From Streptomyces sp. NRRL S-337 (GTDB lineage: Bacteria; Actinomycetota; Actinomycetes; Streptomycetales; Streptomycetaceae): DNA of 64,000 bases. The translations under genes were made by a program, and so were the position numbers. Within the stretch, counting starts at the first letter, position 1. Each line of letters begins with the position of its first letter. Below the pieces are notes generated by a model, which was not told the DNA's origin, did not search any database, and saw only the letters and a list, made by a program, of their open reading frames with translations. Below, piece after piece: positions 16,415 to 24,013 of this stretch. The DNA is taken from NCBI RefSeq assembly GCF_000720175.1, contig NZ_JOIX01000030.1, forward strand, positions 76,719-140,718, in the 5' to 3' direction.

Positions 16415-17091
16415 GCGCGGTCGACAGCCTGGTCAACGAGATCAAGAGCCTTCTGGCGGCAGGGGCAGTGTCGTACAACTCCGCTTCGAAGCCTTCCGAC
16501 ATCTATGAGGGTTTCATCTTCTCCCTGATCGTCGCCACTGCGAGTCGGCACGGTGCCACTGTCACCTACGAGGACGTCTACGGGGCGAAGGCCAGCAGCC
16601 TTGTCTTCCGGACGGGCCCTGGTCATCTCTACGGCAACAGCCAGCCCTTCACCCATGCTGTGATCGAGTTCGACGGCGCTCCCGCCGTTGAGGTCCACCT
16701 CGGCGTGTATGTGACCGGTACATCGGGCGTCCTGCACGAGTGCGACGTGCTGGTGCTGCCGGCCGAGGAAGCTGCTCTGAGCCGAGCACAGGGCATCGCG
16801 CCACGAGGCAGTCAGTGCGTCCTCATCGTCGAGTGCAAGTACTACGTCTCCAACCTCGGCATCGATCTCGCACGGAACTTCGAGGGACTGCGCGCGGACA
16901 TTCGCACCCAGAACGAGCTCTTCGTCTCCAACACCAGGTCGTCGAGCATCGTGCGGTACCTTGATGCCCGAAAGAGAGGCTTCGAGCCGGACGTGGTGCC
17001 CAACTCACCGCAGGCGGGCTACCTCCAGGCGGAGATCAGGAAGACCTTCAAGAGCTACCTGAGTAAGCACGCACCCTCGACGGTGATCTGA
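16411..17091 (+). CDS. PD-(D/E)XK nuclease-like protein
   Basis: The 226-aa protein shows a pattern typical of the restriction endonuclease fold. A Glu-Cys-Asp occurs in a beta-strand (HECDVLVL, Asp about 112), and 29 residues later comes LIVECKYYV (Glu about 141, Lys about 143). This fits D-(X)n-(D/E)XK. The N-terminus (about 20-40) contains a helical segment with YEGFIFSLIV. The start is TTG within the TTGA overlap, with GGGAGG upstream. It may cut nucleic acid as part of a two-gene defence unit with the upstream protein. Family assignment beyond the fold is not possible from sequence reading. Confidence 0.65.
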   Translation: MSAVDSLVNEIKSLLAAGAVSYNSASKPSDIYEGFIFSLIVATASRHGATVTYEDVYGAKASSLVFRTGPGHLYGNSQPFTHAVIEFDGAPAVEVHLGVYVTGTSGVLHECDVLVLPAEEAALSRAQGIAPRGSQCVLIVECKYYVSNLGIDLARNFEGLRADIRTQNELFVSNTRSSSIVRYLDARKRGFEPDVVPNSPQAGYLQAEIRKTFKSYLSKHAPSTVI

Positions 17092-17472
17092 GCCCTCCGG
17101 ACAAGCGTCGCGCGCCGCGGACTGCGCACAAGCCGATACGGCGGGACAGTCGGCGTCAGCGGCCGTCAGCTGGGAGCCGACCCGCCCCCAAGCCCCTTCG
17201 ACACCAATCGGAACCGCCCCACCCCAACGCCCTGACCAGGTGAAATAGCAAACCACCCGGTGTCGATCTTGCCCGAACTTCATTGGGGACGAAGAGGTCG
17301 TGGGTTCAAGCCCCGTAGCGCTGAAAGCTCTCTGCGCGTGAGCGATGCGTGAGCGGATGGTGGAACACGAGGCCCCCCCGCGAAGGACTCAGCATCAGGC
17401 TGGGTGGTGCTGACCTGCAAGGACAGCACCACCCAGCACGAGCGAACACCCCCGATCAGGAATTCGACCCCA
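17092..17472. other. non-coding end of the island
   Basis: About 380 bp without a credible gene. It includes a tRNA-T-arm-like stretch near 17281-17320 and a 14-bp inverted repeat (17399-17437) just before attR. Minus-strand frames here give peptides such as RIRTCDTR that are the antisense of tRNA-like sequence. Confidence 0.5.
17399..17437. repeat. perfect 14-bp inverted repeat next to attR
   Basis: Bases 17399-17412 are the exact reverse complement of 17424-17437, with an 11-base loop. It lies 35 bp before attR. It may be a terminator for the nuclease pair or an arm site for the recombination machinery. Confidence 0.7.
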
Positions 17473-17571
17473 CTCCTAAAGCGGGTGTCGCAGGTTCGAA
17501 TCCTGCCGGGGGCACCGCGTATCACCGCTCCGACCTGGAGGTTTCTCCCCAGGGAGGGGTTCTGCTCGGCC
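17473..17571 (+). repeat. attR: right copy of the 99-bp direct repeat
   Basis: Identical to 2641-2739. It contains the 3' half of tRNA-Arg from the anticodon loop but no 5' half, so it is not a functional tRNA gene. It marks the right end of the island. Confidence 0.95.
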
Positions 17572-17611
17572 TCGCTTCGGCGTCGCTGCGGAAGCAGGCT
17601 TCTCGCGGAGT

Positions 17612-17730
17612 TCAGCGCGACAGTACGTGCGCCGCCGTCGGTCTCGGAGTCGTCCTCGTGAACTTCCCAGCCGCCCACGACCAGTTGCTTCGCGGCGGTG
17701 ATGAGACCGGCGCCCAGGGGCGCGCCAGAT
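17612..17730 (-). pseudogene. fragment of a second integrase beside attR
   Basis: On the minus strand the stretch around 17630-17717 is clearly similar to about 3220-3305 of the intact integrase. It reads GGWEVHEDDSETDGGARTVAL, against DGWEVYGDDPKTDAGARTIAL in the intact protein, with further substitutions. It lacks the catalytic ends and is interrupted. A related but different integrase was therefore once encoded right of this att site, which points to an older element at the same tRNA. Confidence 0.8.
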
Positions 17731-17847
17731 CATGCCGCGGGCGAGGGTGCCCGCGGCGGCGGGCGTGTGCCCGTCGAGGAAGGCATGGCCGATCGACCGC
17801 CCCCGGCCCCTCGCGCAGCGAGCGCAGTTGGTCTCCTTCGGCTTGTT

Positions 17848-18114
17848 TCATGCCGGGCTTTTCATCCAAGAGACGAGCCGGGCCCACCAGCCGCCCGACG
17901 ATCGGCCCCGCGAACCGTCCGGGCTTCGAGGAACAGGCGCCGGCTTCGGCCCCGTTCGAGTCATCGGCTCCCCCGAGCGTGCAGGCTCGGGCTTCGCAGG
18001 CTCACACGTGCACCGCTGAGGTGTGGGCACGTCGGCGAGCACTTGCTCCACGTGTCTTCCGCAGCCCTCATAGGTGATCTTCCGGCACAACCGGCAGACA
18101 GCACGTTGGCACAT
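17848..18114 (-). CDS. small Cys-rich protein with a C-terminal GWWARL motif
   Basis: The 88-aa product begins MCQRAVCRLCRKITYEGCGRH and continues VEQVLADVPTPQRCTC. Its CxxC, C and CxC spacing suggests metal binding. The family of short CxxCxK...GCGxHV proteins occurs widely in actinobacteria, without known function as far as I know. A Pro-rich linker leads to the end GWWARLVSWMKSPA, which is echoed by the end of the protein at 18580-19125. GGGAGG with a 7-base spacer supports the ATG. It is divergent from the sulfur-transporter operon. Confidence 0.75.
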   Translation of the reverse strand: MCQRAVCRLCRKITYEGCGRHVEQVLADVPTPQRCTCEPAKPEPARSGEPMTRTGPKPAPVPRSPDGSRGRSSGGWWARLVSWMKSPA

Positions 18115-18579
18115 GATTTCCCTCCCATAACGTCCCCGCTTACGACCAGCGACATCAACAGTTTCGTCACAGTCGAATTCACAATTTCGCCATAACCAAC
18201 ATCGATATGCGCACGGTCTTCACGAACAACTGACTCCCGCCACCAGGAGTGTGAGCCATGAGGCCGCGGCGCGCTTCAAGCGGTCTCCTTATCGGCCGCG
18301 AATATCCGGATATGAGAGCCATAGAGCATAAACACGGCGTGACGATTCTTACTGAGTGATGTCATGTGGTCACGGTCGGATTCCCCCTTGAGGTTGCTCG
18401 GGGCGGCGAAACAGTGGTTCCATCACGCCCGGTCGAAGGAGTGGAGGGCACGGTTCCGCATTGTGACAGGCCGTCATTGCGTCGCTTTGAGATCGACCCT
18501 GACGCGGCGAAGGCCCGAATTCGAGAACGGCAACCACCCTCACCGAGTGGGTGGTACGCGCCGCTCAGAAGGGAGCAAC
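18115..18579. other. divergent control region of the Cys-rich/YeeE genes
   Basis: This 465-bp gap lies between two divergent genes. It is AT-richer than the surroundings around 18110-18360, consistent with promoters. I see no gene; a frame open from 18364 on the plus strand is better started at the GTG at 18580. Confidence 0.5.
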
Positions 18580-19125
18580 GTGGGTTGCTCGCACGCCGCA
18601 GGATGCCCCCTTTTCCCGCTGCTCAGGGCGAGCTTGCAAGGCTGGCGCGACTACTACTGCGACAGCGGGGATCAGTGGCTCGGCTGTGCCCGCTACCAGA
18701 TGTCACTCACCGGCGAGCGCGTGCCGATCAGCCTGCTGCCCAACGGAGCCAGCGCGCGACACCTCGAAGCCGCTGCCCCCGACGCAGACCGCTCCAGCGC
18801 CCCCACACCGGAGCAGAGACCCCGGCAAGCCCACCCACCACAGCACTATCAATGGTCACCGGAGAGCGCGTCCTGGTCCCAGCCGGCACCGGCTGCCCGG
18901 CCATCAGAGCCGTCAGAGCCGTCAGAACCCGTGACCGCGGCACCGGAGACCACGGCTCGGTTCGGGGCGGCATCTCCGCCGATACCGGTCTCGCATGACC
19001 AGCCGTCACCACCCCCAGAGGGTCCGCTGCCTCCAGACCGCCCGTCTCGGCACTCTCGGCAGGCGCCCGGCTCGAAGCGCGGCTGGTGGGCCCGATTCAC
19101 CGAATGGATGGGAGGCCCCGCATGA
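18580..19125 (+). CDS. Cys-rich protein with Pro-rich linker and C-terminal GWWARF motif
   Basis: The GTG at 18580 is preceded by AGAAGGGAG. The protein (about 181 aa) opens with VGCSHAAGCPLFPLL and a second part, DYYCDSGDQWLGCARYQMS. The two form a four-cysteine N-terminal domain of about 60 residues ending in ISLLPNG. A long Pro/Ser/Glu-rich, probably disordered stretch follows. The C-terminus, KRGWWARFTEWMGGPA, is nearly the same as that of the divergent protein at 17848-18114. The stop overlaps the YeeE gene by ATGA. The domain may handle a sulfur carrier or metal; this is inference from the transporter next door. Confidence 0.7.
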   Translation: MGCSHAAGCPLFPLLRASLQGWRDYYCDSGDQWLGCARYQMSLTGERVPISLLPNGASARHLEAAAPDADRSSAPTPEQRPRQAHPPQHYQWSPESASWSQPAPAARPSEPSEPSEPVTAAPETTARFGAASPPIPVSHDQPSPPPEGPLPPDRPSRHSRQAPGSKRGWWARFTEWMGGPA

Positions 19126-19778
19126 GTAACTACTGGCCCTGGTGGGCCGGCGCTGCCGGGCTCGCTCTGATCACCATCAACTACGCCCTCACCACGGACC
19201 GGTCTTTCGGCGTGTCGTCCGCGTGGGATCGCGTGTTGCACTGGCGCAGGGAGCGCCGCCTAGAACGGATGGACGAGGAGTTCACCGACGAGCGTGCTCT
19301 CGCTGACGCTCTCGCCGCAGCTACAGCGGAGCATTTCGGCACCGGCCCCGCCGCGCCCGCCGGGCCACCGGCTCCGTACGAGGCGTCGCAACGGCTCGAA
19401 ACGGACGTCGAATCGACGGCGGGTGAGGACACCCCGGTCGTGGCCCCGAGCCCGGCCCCGCTGGTCACCCAGGCTGCCCTGCTGGTATCGATCTTCACCG
19501 GTGGATTGATCGCCGCGATCACCTCCGGGCGGTTCCACCTCCGCTTCGATATGGGCCCGGGATTCCGGAACGTGGTCACCGCACATCCGATCACCATGGT
19601 CGCCCTGCTGTTCGTCGGAGGCGTGCTGGTCGGCTTCGGCACTCGGCTGGCCGGTGGGTGCAGCTCCGGCCACGGACTCAACGGCTGCGGCCGTCTGCGC
19701 CCGGTCAGCCTCGTCGCGACCGCCGTGTTCTTCGGCACCGCCGTCGCGGTGTCGTTCCTGCTGTGGAAGGTGATCTGA
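19122..19778 (+). CDS. YeeE/YedE family sulfur-compound transporter, first half
   Basis: The protein has an N-terminal membrane segment, a charged soluble stretch (about 35-110) and further membrane helices. It carries the family signature GGCSSGHGLNGCG near residue 185. YeeE/YedE proteins move sulfur compounds such as thiosulfate; some are single chains, while others are two half-size proteins. Here it overlaps the next gene by ATGA and that gene has the second signature, so the two should form one transporter. Confidence 0.85.
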   Translation: MSNYWPWWAGAAGLALITINYALTTDRSFGVSSAWDRVLHWRRERRLERMDEEFTDERALADALAAATAEHFGTGPAAPAGPPAPYEASQRLETDVESTAGEDTPVVAPSPAPLVTQAALLVSIFTGGLIAAITSGRFHLRFDMGPGFRNVVTAHPITMVALLFVGGVLVGFGTRLAGGCSSGHGLNGCGRLRPVSLVATAVFFGTAVAVSFLLWKVI

Positions 19779-20194
19779 TGCGTACTCGTGGTGCGATTCT
19801 GCTGGCCAACATCATCACCGGCCTCACCCTCGGCTATACCGTCTCCAACATCGGCTTCGGCGACTACACCGAGCTGAACCGCATGTTCACCTTCCAGGAC
19901 CTGCGCATGCTCCTCTCCTTCGCCGGCGCCGTCGTGATCATCGTGTGCGCGTTCGCTCTGCTGCGGGTCCGCCGCACCCCAGGGCGCATCCACGCCGGCG
20001 TGGTCCCCGGAGCAGTGATGTTCGGTACGGGCTGGGCGATCTCAGGCGGGTGCCCGGCAATCCCGATCGTCCAGGTCGCCAGCGGATACCTGCCCGCCCT
20101 GGTCACCATCGTCGGCGTCACCGTCGGCATCCGGCTGTGCCGCTGGGCCAACGCCCGGTACTTCCACCTCGACCGCGGCTCCTGCGGGCTGTGA
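19778..20194 (+). CDS. YeeE/YedE family sulfur-compound transporter, second half
   Basis: This 138-aa membrane protein has about four hydrophobic segments. It contains WAISGGCPAIPIVQVASG (about residues 86-103), the conserved C-terminal Cys motif of the family. The ATG at 19778 shares its A with the TGA of the preceding half. It ends shortly before the degenerate third att copy and so belongs to the older island. Confidence 0.85.
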   Translation: MRTRGAILLANIITGLTLGYTVSNIGFGDYTELNRMFTFQDLRMLLSFAGAVVIIVCAFALLRVRRTPGRIHAGVVPGAVMFGTGWAISGGCPAIPIVQVASGYLPALVTIVGVTVGIRLCRWANARYFHLDRGSCGL

Positions 20195-20328
20195 CCAAGG
20201 GCGCCTGCCGGCACACCCCGCCGGAGCGGCCCGTGCTGCGGCACGGCTCGGTGCCTCGTGACGGACGCTGACGCTGGGCAATCGCGGCGTCGCCCGCCGG
20301 CCATGCCTGCGACGGCCCCTTGGGAAAA

Positions 20329-20372
20329 CTCCTGAAGCGAATGTCGCTGGTGCGAATCCTGCCGGGGGCACC
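20329..20372 (+). repeat. third, degenerate copy of the tRNA-Arg 3' half (old attachment site)
   Basis: The 44 bases match 2641-2684 with about five substitutions, and the last 19 bases (GAATCCTGCCGGGGGCACC) are exact. No 5' half of a tRNA precedes it. A strong terminator follows directly. This position is best explained as the original 3' end of the tRNA-Arg locus, displaced by the older insertion of the YeeE-containing island. Confidence 0.8.
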
Positions 20373-20377
20373 CCGAG

Positions 20378-20420
20378 AAGGGCCGGTCACGCGAGTTGAT
20401 CCTCGCGGACCGGCCCTTTT
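20378..20420 (+). terminator. terminator, probably the ancestral tRNA-Arg terminator
   Basis: AAGGGCCGGTC (20378-20388) pairs perfectly with GACCGGCCCTT (20408-20418). An inner CGCGAG/CTCGCG stem sits on top, and the hairpin is followed by T residues. It lies 5 bp after the old tRNA 3' half. Confidence 0.85.
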
Positions 20421-20567
20421 GCATGGGCGGGGACAGGCGCCCGGGCCGCTCCCGGCCGGGTGCGTGCGGCGCTCTACCGCACCGGCCACCGGTGGTGCCG
20501 GGGAGGCCGAGCCGAGAGTTATCCACAGGGGCCGCGGGGAGGGGCGCGGAGCTCGTAGGCTTTCGGG

Positions 20568-22568
20568 GTGGCTCTGACGGACGTGGGAATGGTCGAGGAC
20601 ATGGATGCAGCAGACGCTCCGGAGGCGGGCGAGGCGGTGCAGGTGCTGCGCCGCGTCTTCGGGTACGACGCGTTCCGGGGCAGCCAGCAGGAGATCATCG
20701 AGCACGTCATAGGGGGCGGCGACGCCGTCGTCCTGATGCCGACCGGTGGCGGCAAGTCGCTCTGCTATCAGATTCCTTCGCTGGTCAGGCCGGGTGTCGG
20801 GGTCGTGATCTCGCCCTTGATCGCGCTGATGCAGGACCAGGTCGACGCCCTGCGGGCGCTCGGGGTGCGGGCCGGATTCCTCAATTCGACGCAGGACCTG
20901 GAGGAGCGGCGGCTCGTCGAGGCGGAGTTCCTGGCCGGTGAGCTGGACCTGCTGTATCTGGCGCCGGAGCGGCTGCGGGTGGAGCAGACGCTGAGCCTGC
21001 TGGACCGGGGCAAGATCTCCCTCTTCGCGATCGACGAGGCGCACTGCGTGGCGCAGTGGGGGCACGACTTCCGGCCCGACTATCTGGCGCTGTCGATGCT
21101 GCACGAGCGCTGGCCCGACGTACCGCGGATCGCGCTGACCGCCACGGCGACCGACGCCACGCACGCCGAGATCACCTCCCGGCTGAAGATGGCGGAGGCC
21201 CGGCACTTCGTGGCGAGCTTCGACCGGCCGAACATCCAGTACCGGATCGTCGCCAAGAGCGAGCCCAAGCGGCAGCTGCTGGAGCTGCTGCGCAGCGAGC
21301 ACGACGGGGACGCCGGGATCGTCTACTGCCTCTCGCGGGCCTCCGTGGAGAAGACCGCCCAGTTCCTGGTGGACAACGGCATCGCCGCGGTGCCGTACCA
21401 CGCCGGCCTCGACGCCCGTACGCGAGCCGAGCACCAGGCGCGGTTCCTGCGGGAGGACGGGCTGGTGGTGGTCGCCACCATCGCGTTCGGGATGGGGATC
21501 GACAAGCCGGACGTGCGGTTCGTGGCGCATCTGGACCTGCCGAAGTCGGTGGAGGGCTACTACCAGGAGACCGGGCGCGCCGGGCGGGACGGCCAGCCGT
21601 CGACGGCCTGGCTGGCGTACGGGCTGCAGGACGTGGTCCAGCAGCGGAAGATGATCGACGGTTCGGAGGGCGACGAGGCGCACCGGCGGCGGCTGTCCGC
21701 CCATCTCGACGCGATGCTGGCGCTGTGCGAGACGGTGCAGTGCCGGCGGGTCCGGCTGCTGGCCTACTTCGGGCAGGAGAGCGCCGGCACCACCTGCGGC
21801 AACTGCGACACGTGCCTGGCCCCGCCGCAGACCTGGGACGGCACGGTCGCCGCGCAGAAGCTGCTGTCGACGGTCGTACGGCTGCAGCGTGAGCGCGGGC
21901 AGAAGTTCGGCGCGGGCCAGATCATCGACATCCTGATGGGGAAGAAGACCGCGAAGGTCATCCAGTTCGATCATGATGCGCTGAGCGTCTTCGGGGTGGG
22001 CGCCGACCTCCGCGAGGCCGAATGGCGTGGTGTCGTACGGCAGTTGCTGGCGCAGGGACTGCTCGCCGTGGAGGGTGACTACGGCACGCTGGTGCTCACG
22101 GAGACGAGCGGCGAGGTGCTGGGCGGCCGGCGCGAGGTGCCGATGCGGCGGGAGCCGGAGAAGGCCGCGCGGGCCGCGAAGGCGAAGACCGCGAAGGGCA
22201 AGCGGGCGCCGGTGGATCTGCCCGAGGAGGCGCTGCCGGTCTTCGAGGCGCTGCGGAGCTGGCGGGCCCGTACGGCCAAGGAGCAGGGCGTGCCCGCGTA
22301 TGTGATCTTCCATGACGCGACGCTGCGGGAGATCGCCCTCCTGGGGCCGGCGACGACGGCCGAACTCGGCACGGTCAACGGCGTCGGCGAGAACAAGCTC
22401 GTGAAGTACGGCCAGCCGATCCTGGACGTGCTGGCGGGACGGGAGAGCGACGGGGAGGACACGGGCGGTGGGCGCGCGGTGGCGGTCGCCGAGCCCGAGC
22501 CCGGGGCGGGACCCGGGCCCACGGACGAGGAGGTGCTGCCGGAGCCGCCGGACGACATCGACTGGTGA
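20568..22568 (+). CDS. recQ: ATP-dependent DNA helicase RecQ
   Basis: The 666-aa superfamily 2 helicase shows motif [11 protein letters not shown] (K about 63), the DEAH box [20 protein letters not shown] (about 154-173), and [11 protein letters not shown] (motif VI). An RQC zinc site CGNCDTC (about 408-414) and a C-terminal HRDC domain (about 550-630, ending [13 protein letters not shown]) complete the usual RecQ layout. It unwinds DNA 3'-5' in recombination and fork repair. GTG start with GGGGAGG upstream. It converges on the sensor kinase gene. This is a core gene and marks the right boundary of the island cluster. Confidence 0.95.
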   Translation: MALTDVGMVEDMDAADAPEAGEAVQVLRRVFGYDAFRGSQQEIIEHVIGGGDAVVLMPTGGGKSLCYQIPSLVRPGVGVVISPLIALMQDQVDALRALGVRAGFLNSTQDLEERRLVEAEFLAGELDLLYLAPERLRVEQTLSLLDRGKISLFAIDEAHCVAQWGHDFRPDYLALSMLHERWPDVPRIALTATATDATHAEITSRLKMAEARHFVASFDRPNIQYRIVAKSEPKRQLLELLRSEHDGDAGIVYCLSRASVEKTAQFLVDNGIAAVPYHAGLDARTRAEHQARFLREDGLVVVATIAFGMGIDKPDVRFVAHLDLPKSVEGYYQETGRAGRDGQPSTAWLAYGLQDVVQQRKMIDGSEGDEAHRRRLSAHLDAMLALCETVQCRRVRLLAYFGQESAGTTCGNCDTCLAPPQTWDGTVAAQKLLSTVVRLQRERGQKFGAGQIIDILMGKKTAKVIQFDHDALSVFGVGADLREAEWRGVVRQLLAQGLLAVEGDYGTLVLTETSGEVLGGRREVPMRREPEKAARAAKAKTAKGKRAPVDLPEEALPVFEALRSWRARTAKEQGVPAYVIFHDATLREIALLGPATTAELGTVNGVGENKLVKYGQPILDVLAGRESDGEDTGGGRAVAVAEPEPGAGPGPTDEEVLPEPPDDIDW

Positions 22569-22603
22569 GCGGACCCGGCCGGCCGGTGATCAGGCGACAT
22601 TGA

Positions 22604-22693
22604 CCGGTGGGACGCTCAGGGCCGGTGAGCCGCCCAGCGGCAGTGAGCCACTCAGCGCCGGTGGGCCGATCAAGGCCGGTGGGCCGCTCAGGG
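22604..22693. repeat. five tandem imperfect 18-bp repeats
   Basis: Five consecutive 18-bp units share the form CCGGTG(G/A)GCC...CTCAGGG, at 22604, 22622, 22640, 22658 and 22676. They lie between the convergent recQ and sensor kinase genes and reach into the last codons of the kinase. They may form stacked hairpins acting as a two-way terminator. No spacers, so not a CRISPR. Confidence 0.75.
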
Positions 22694-24013
22694 AGGCGCC
22701 GGGGTGTCTTCCCGGGGGAGGCGGAGGACCGCGCGGGCGCCGCCGTCGGGGGCGTTGGTGAAGCGGAGGTCGATGCCCAGGACGGCGGCCTGGCCGACGG
22801 CGATGGTCAGGCCGAGACCGTGGCCCCTGCCCCGGCCGGGCGCGTCGGTGCGGAAGCGCTGCGGGCCGTGGTGCAGCAGGTCGACGGGGTAGCCCGGGCC
22901 GTGGTCGCGGACCTCGATGGTCGGTGGGCCGCCGGGCGGGATGTCGACGGTGACCACGACCGGCGGCCGGCCGTGCCGGTGCGCGTTGAGGACGAGGTTG
23001 GCGAGGATGCGGTCGAGCCGGCGCCGGTCCGTCTCGACGACGGTGTCCGCGGCGACCCGTACGTCGCTGTCGAGGCCGGTGGCGCGCACGGAGCGGGTGA
23101 CCAGCGCGCCCAGATCGTACGCGGCGAGATCGGCGTGTTCGGCGCCGGCGTCCAGCCGGGAGATCTCCAGCAGGTCCTCGGTGAGGCGGTGCAGCGCCCG
23201 CAGCCGGTCGTTGATCATCTCCTTCGGCCGGCCTTCGGGAAGCAGTTCGGCCGAGGCGAGGATGCCGGTGAGCGGCGTACGGAGTTCATGGGCCACATCG
23301 GCGGTGAACCGCTGTTCGGCCCGCAGCCGGCTCTGCAGGGAGCCGGCCACCGAGTCGAGGGCGGCGGCCACCGCCGCCACCTCGTCCCGCGCCGCCGGTC
23401 CGCCGCCCGCCTTCCGGCCGCCGCCCGCGCCGCCACCGTCACCCTCACCTCCACTGCCACTGCCACTGCCACCACCACCGACCCGGGCGTCCAGATCGCC
23501 GGCGGTGATGCGGCGGGCGACCGCCGCCGTGGTGGCCAGCCGGCGGCTGATGCGGTGCGCGAGGAACAGCCCGGCGAGCGCGACGACCGCGGCGGCGAGG
23601 ACGGCCGAGCCGAGGATCGCGGTGTCGAAGTTCTCCAGCGAGCGGCGGGTGTTGCCGTACGGCGACCAGACGGCCATGACCTGGCCGTCGGCAGGCGCCG
23701 CGGCCCACATGACCGGGTGGCCGCGATACGTCCCGACCATGCTGCCGCGCTGCCCCGAACGCGCCAACTCCCGCAGCGGCTGCGGCAATTCGATCGGGTC
23801 GAGGAGGGAGTTGATGCCCTCGCGCGAGGTGCCGTACTCGAAGAGGTCCAGCGCGGTGTCGAGGTTCGCGCGGGTCTCCTTCCGTACCTGCCCCACGGTC
23901 TGACGGGCCACCGCATTGTGGACGAGCACGCCGAGGACGGCGGCGACCGCGCAGCTCACCGCCATCACGGTCAGCGCGATCTTCCAGCGGAGGGAGACCG
24001 CCGGGCGCCTCAT
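22688..24013 (-). CDS. membrane sensor histidine kinase
   Basis: The 441-aa kinase has a transmembrane helix at about 12-32, a roughly 120-residue extracytoplasmic sensor and a second helix (about 140-162). A HAMP region is interrupted by a Gly/Ser-rich insertion (about 185-215). The HisKA box FTADVAHELRTPLTG has its phospho-acceptor His at about 255. The HATPase domain has NLVLNAHRHG, DHGPGYP and GHGLGLTIA. The start ATG overlaps the stop of the lipoprotein gene by ATGA, so the two are coupled. No response regulator gene is adjacent. The arrangement recalls CseA/CseC of the SigE envelope-stress system but without CseB. Confidence 0.88.
   Translation of the reverse strand: MRRPAVSLRWKIALTVMAVSCAVAAVLGVLVHNAVARQTVGQVRKETRANLDTALDLFEYGTSREGINSLLDPIELPQPLRELARSGQRGSMVGTYRGHPVMWAAAPADGQVMAVWSPYGNTRRSLENFDTAILGSAVLAAAVVALAGLFLAHRISRRLATTAAVARRITAGDLDARVGGGGSGSGSGGEGDGGGAGGGRKAGGGPAARDEVAAVAAALDSVAGSLQSRLRAEQRFTADVAHELRTPLTGILASAELLPEGRPKEMINDRLRALHRLTEDLLEISRLDAGAEHADLAAYDLGALVTRSVRATGLDSDVRVAADTVVETDRRRLDRILANLVLNAHRHGRPPVVVTVDIPPGGPPTIEVRDHGPGYPVDLLHHGPQRFRTDAPGRGRGHGLGLTIAVGQAAVLGIDLRFTNAPDGGARAVLRLPREDTPAPP

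Larger units (their letters stand above)
2641..17571. mobile_element. integrated genomic island at tRNA-Arg(CCU) carrying defence genes
   Basis: The island is bounded by the two 99-bp att repeats, with the integrase next to attL. The contents are int, an XRE regulator, a cytosine methyltransferase, the FGH-like operon and a nuclease-like pair. I see no conjugation (TraB-type) or replication gene unless the FtsK-like protein served that role. The FtsK-like protein's length and operon partners argue for defence instead. The element is therefore more likely a non-conjugative integrative island than a complete AICE. Its codon third positions are less GC-biased than the flanks. Confidence 0.9.
20195..20567. 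other. island end, old tRNA 3' half and recQ leader
   Basis: About 370 bp holding the degenerate tRNA-Arg 3' half (20329-20372), the terminator (20378-20420) and the recQ upstream region. No gene seen. Confidence 0.6.

Noticed and set aside
17280..17678. A 132-codon minus-strand frame containing RIRTCDTRFRS
   Set aside because: This peptide is the known artefact of reading a tRNA 3' half backwards; the frame only joins tRNA-like sequence and the integrase relic.
18364..18579. N-terminal extension of the Cys-rich protein at 18580
   Set aside because: No ribosome binding site or conserved-looking residues; AGAAGGGAG precedes the GTG at 18580, where the Cys-rich domain begins.
22604..22693. 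CRISPR-like repeat array
   Set aside because: The 18-bp units are directly adjacent with no spacers and are imperfect; no cas genes are near.
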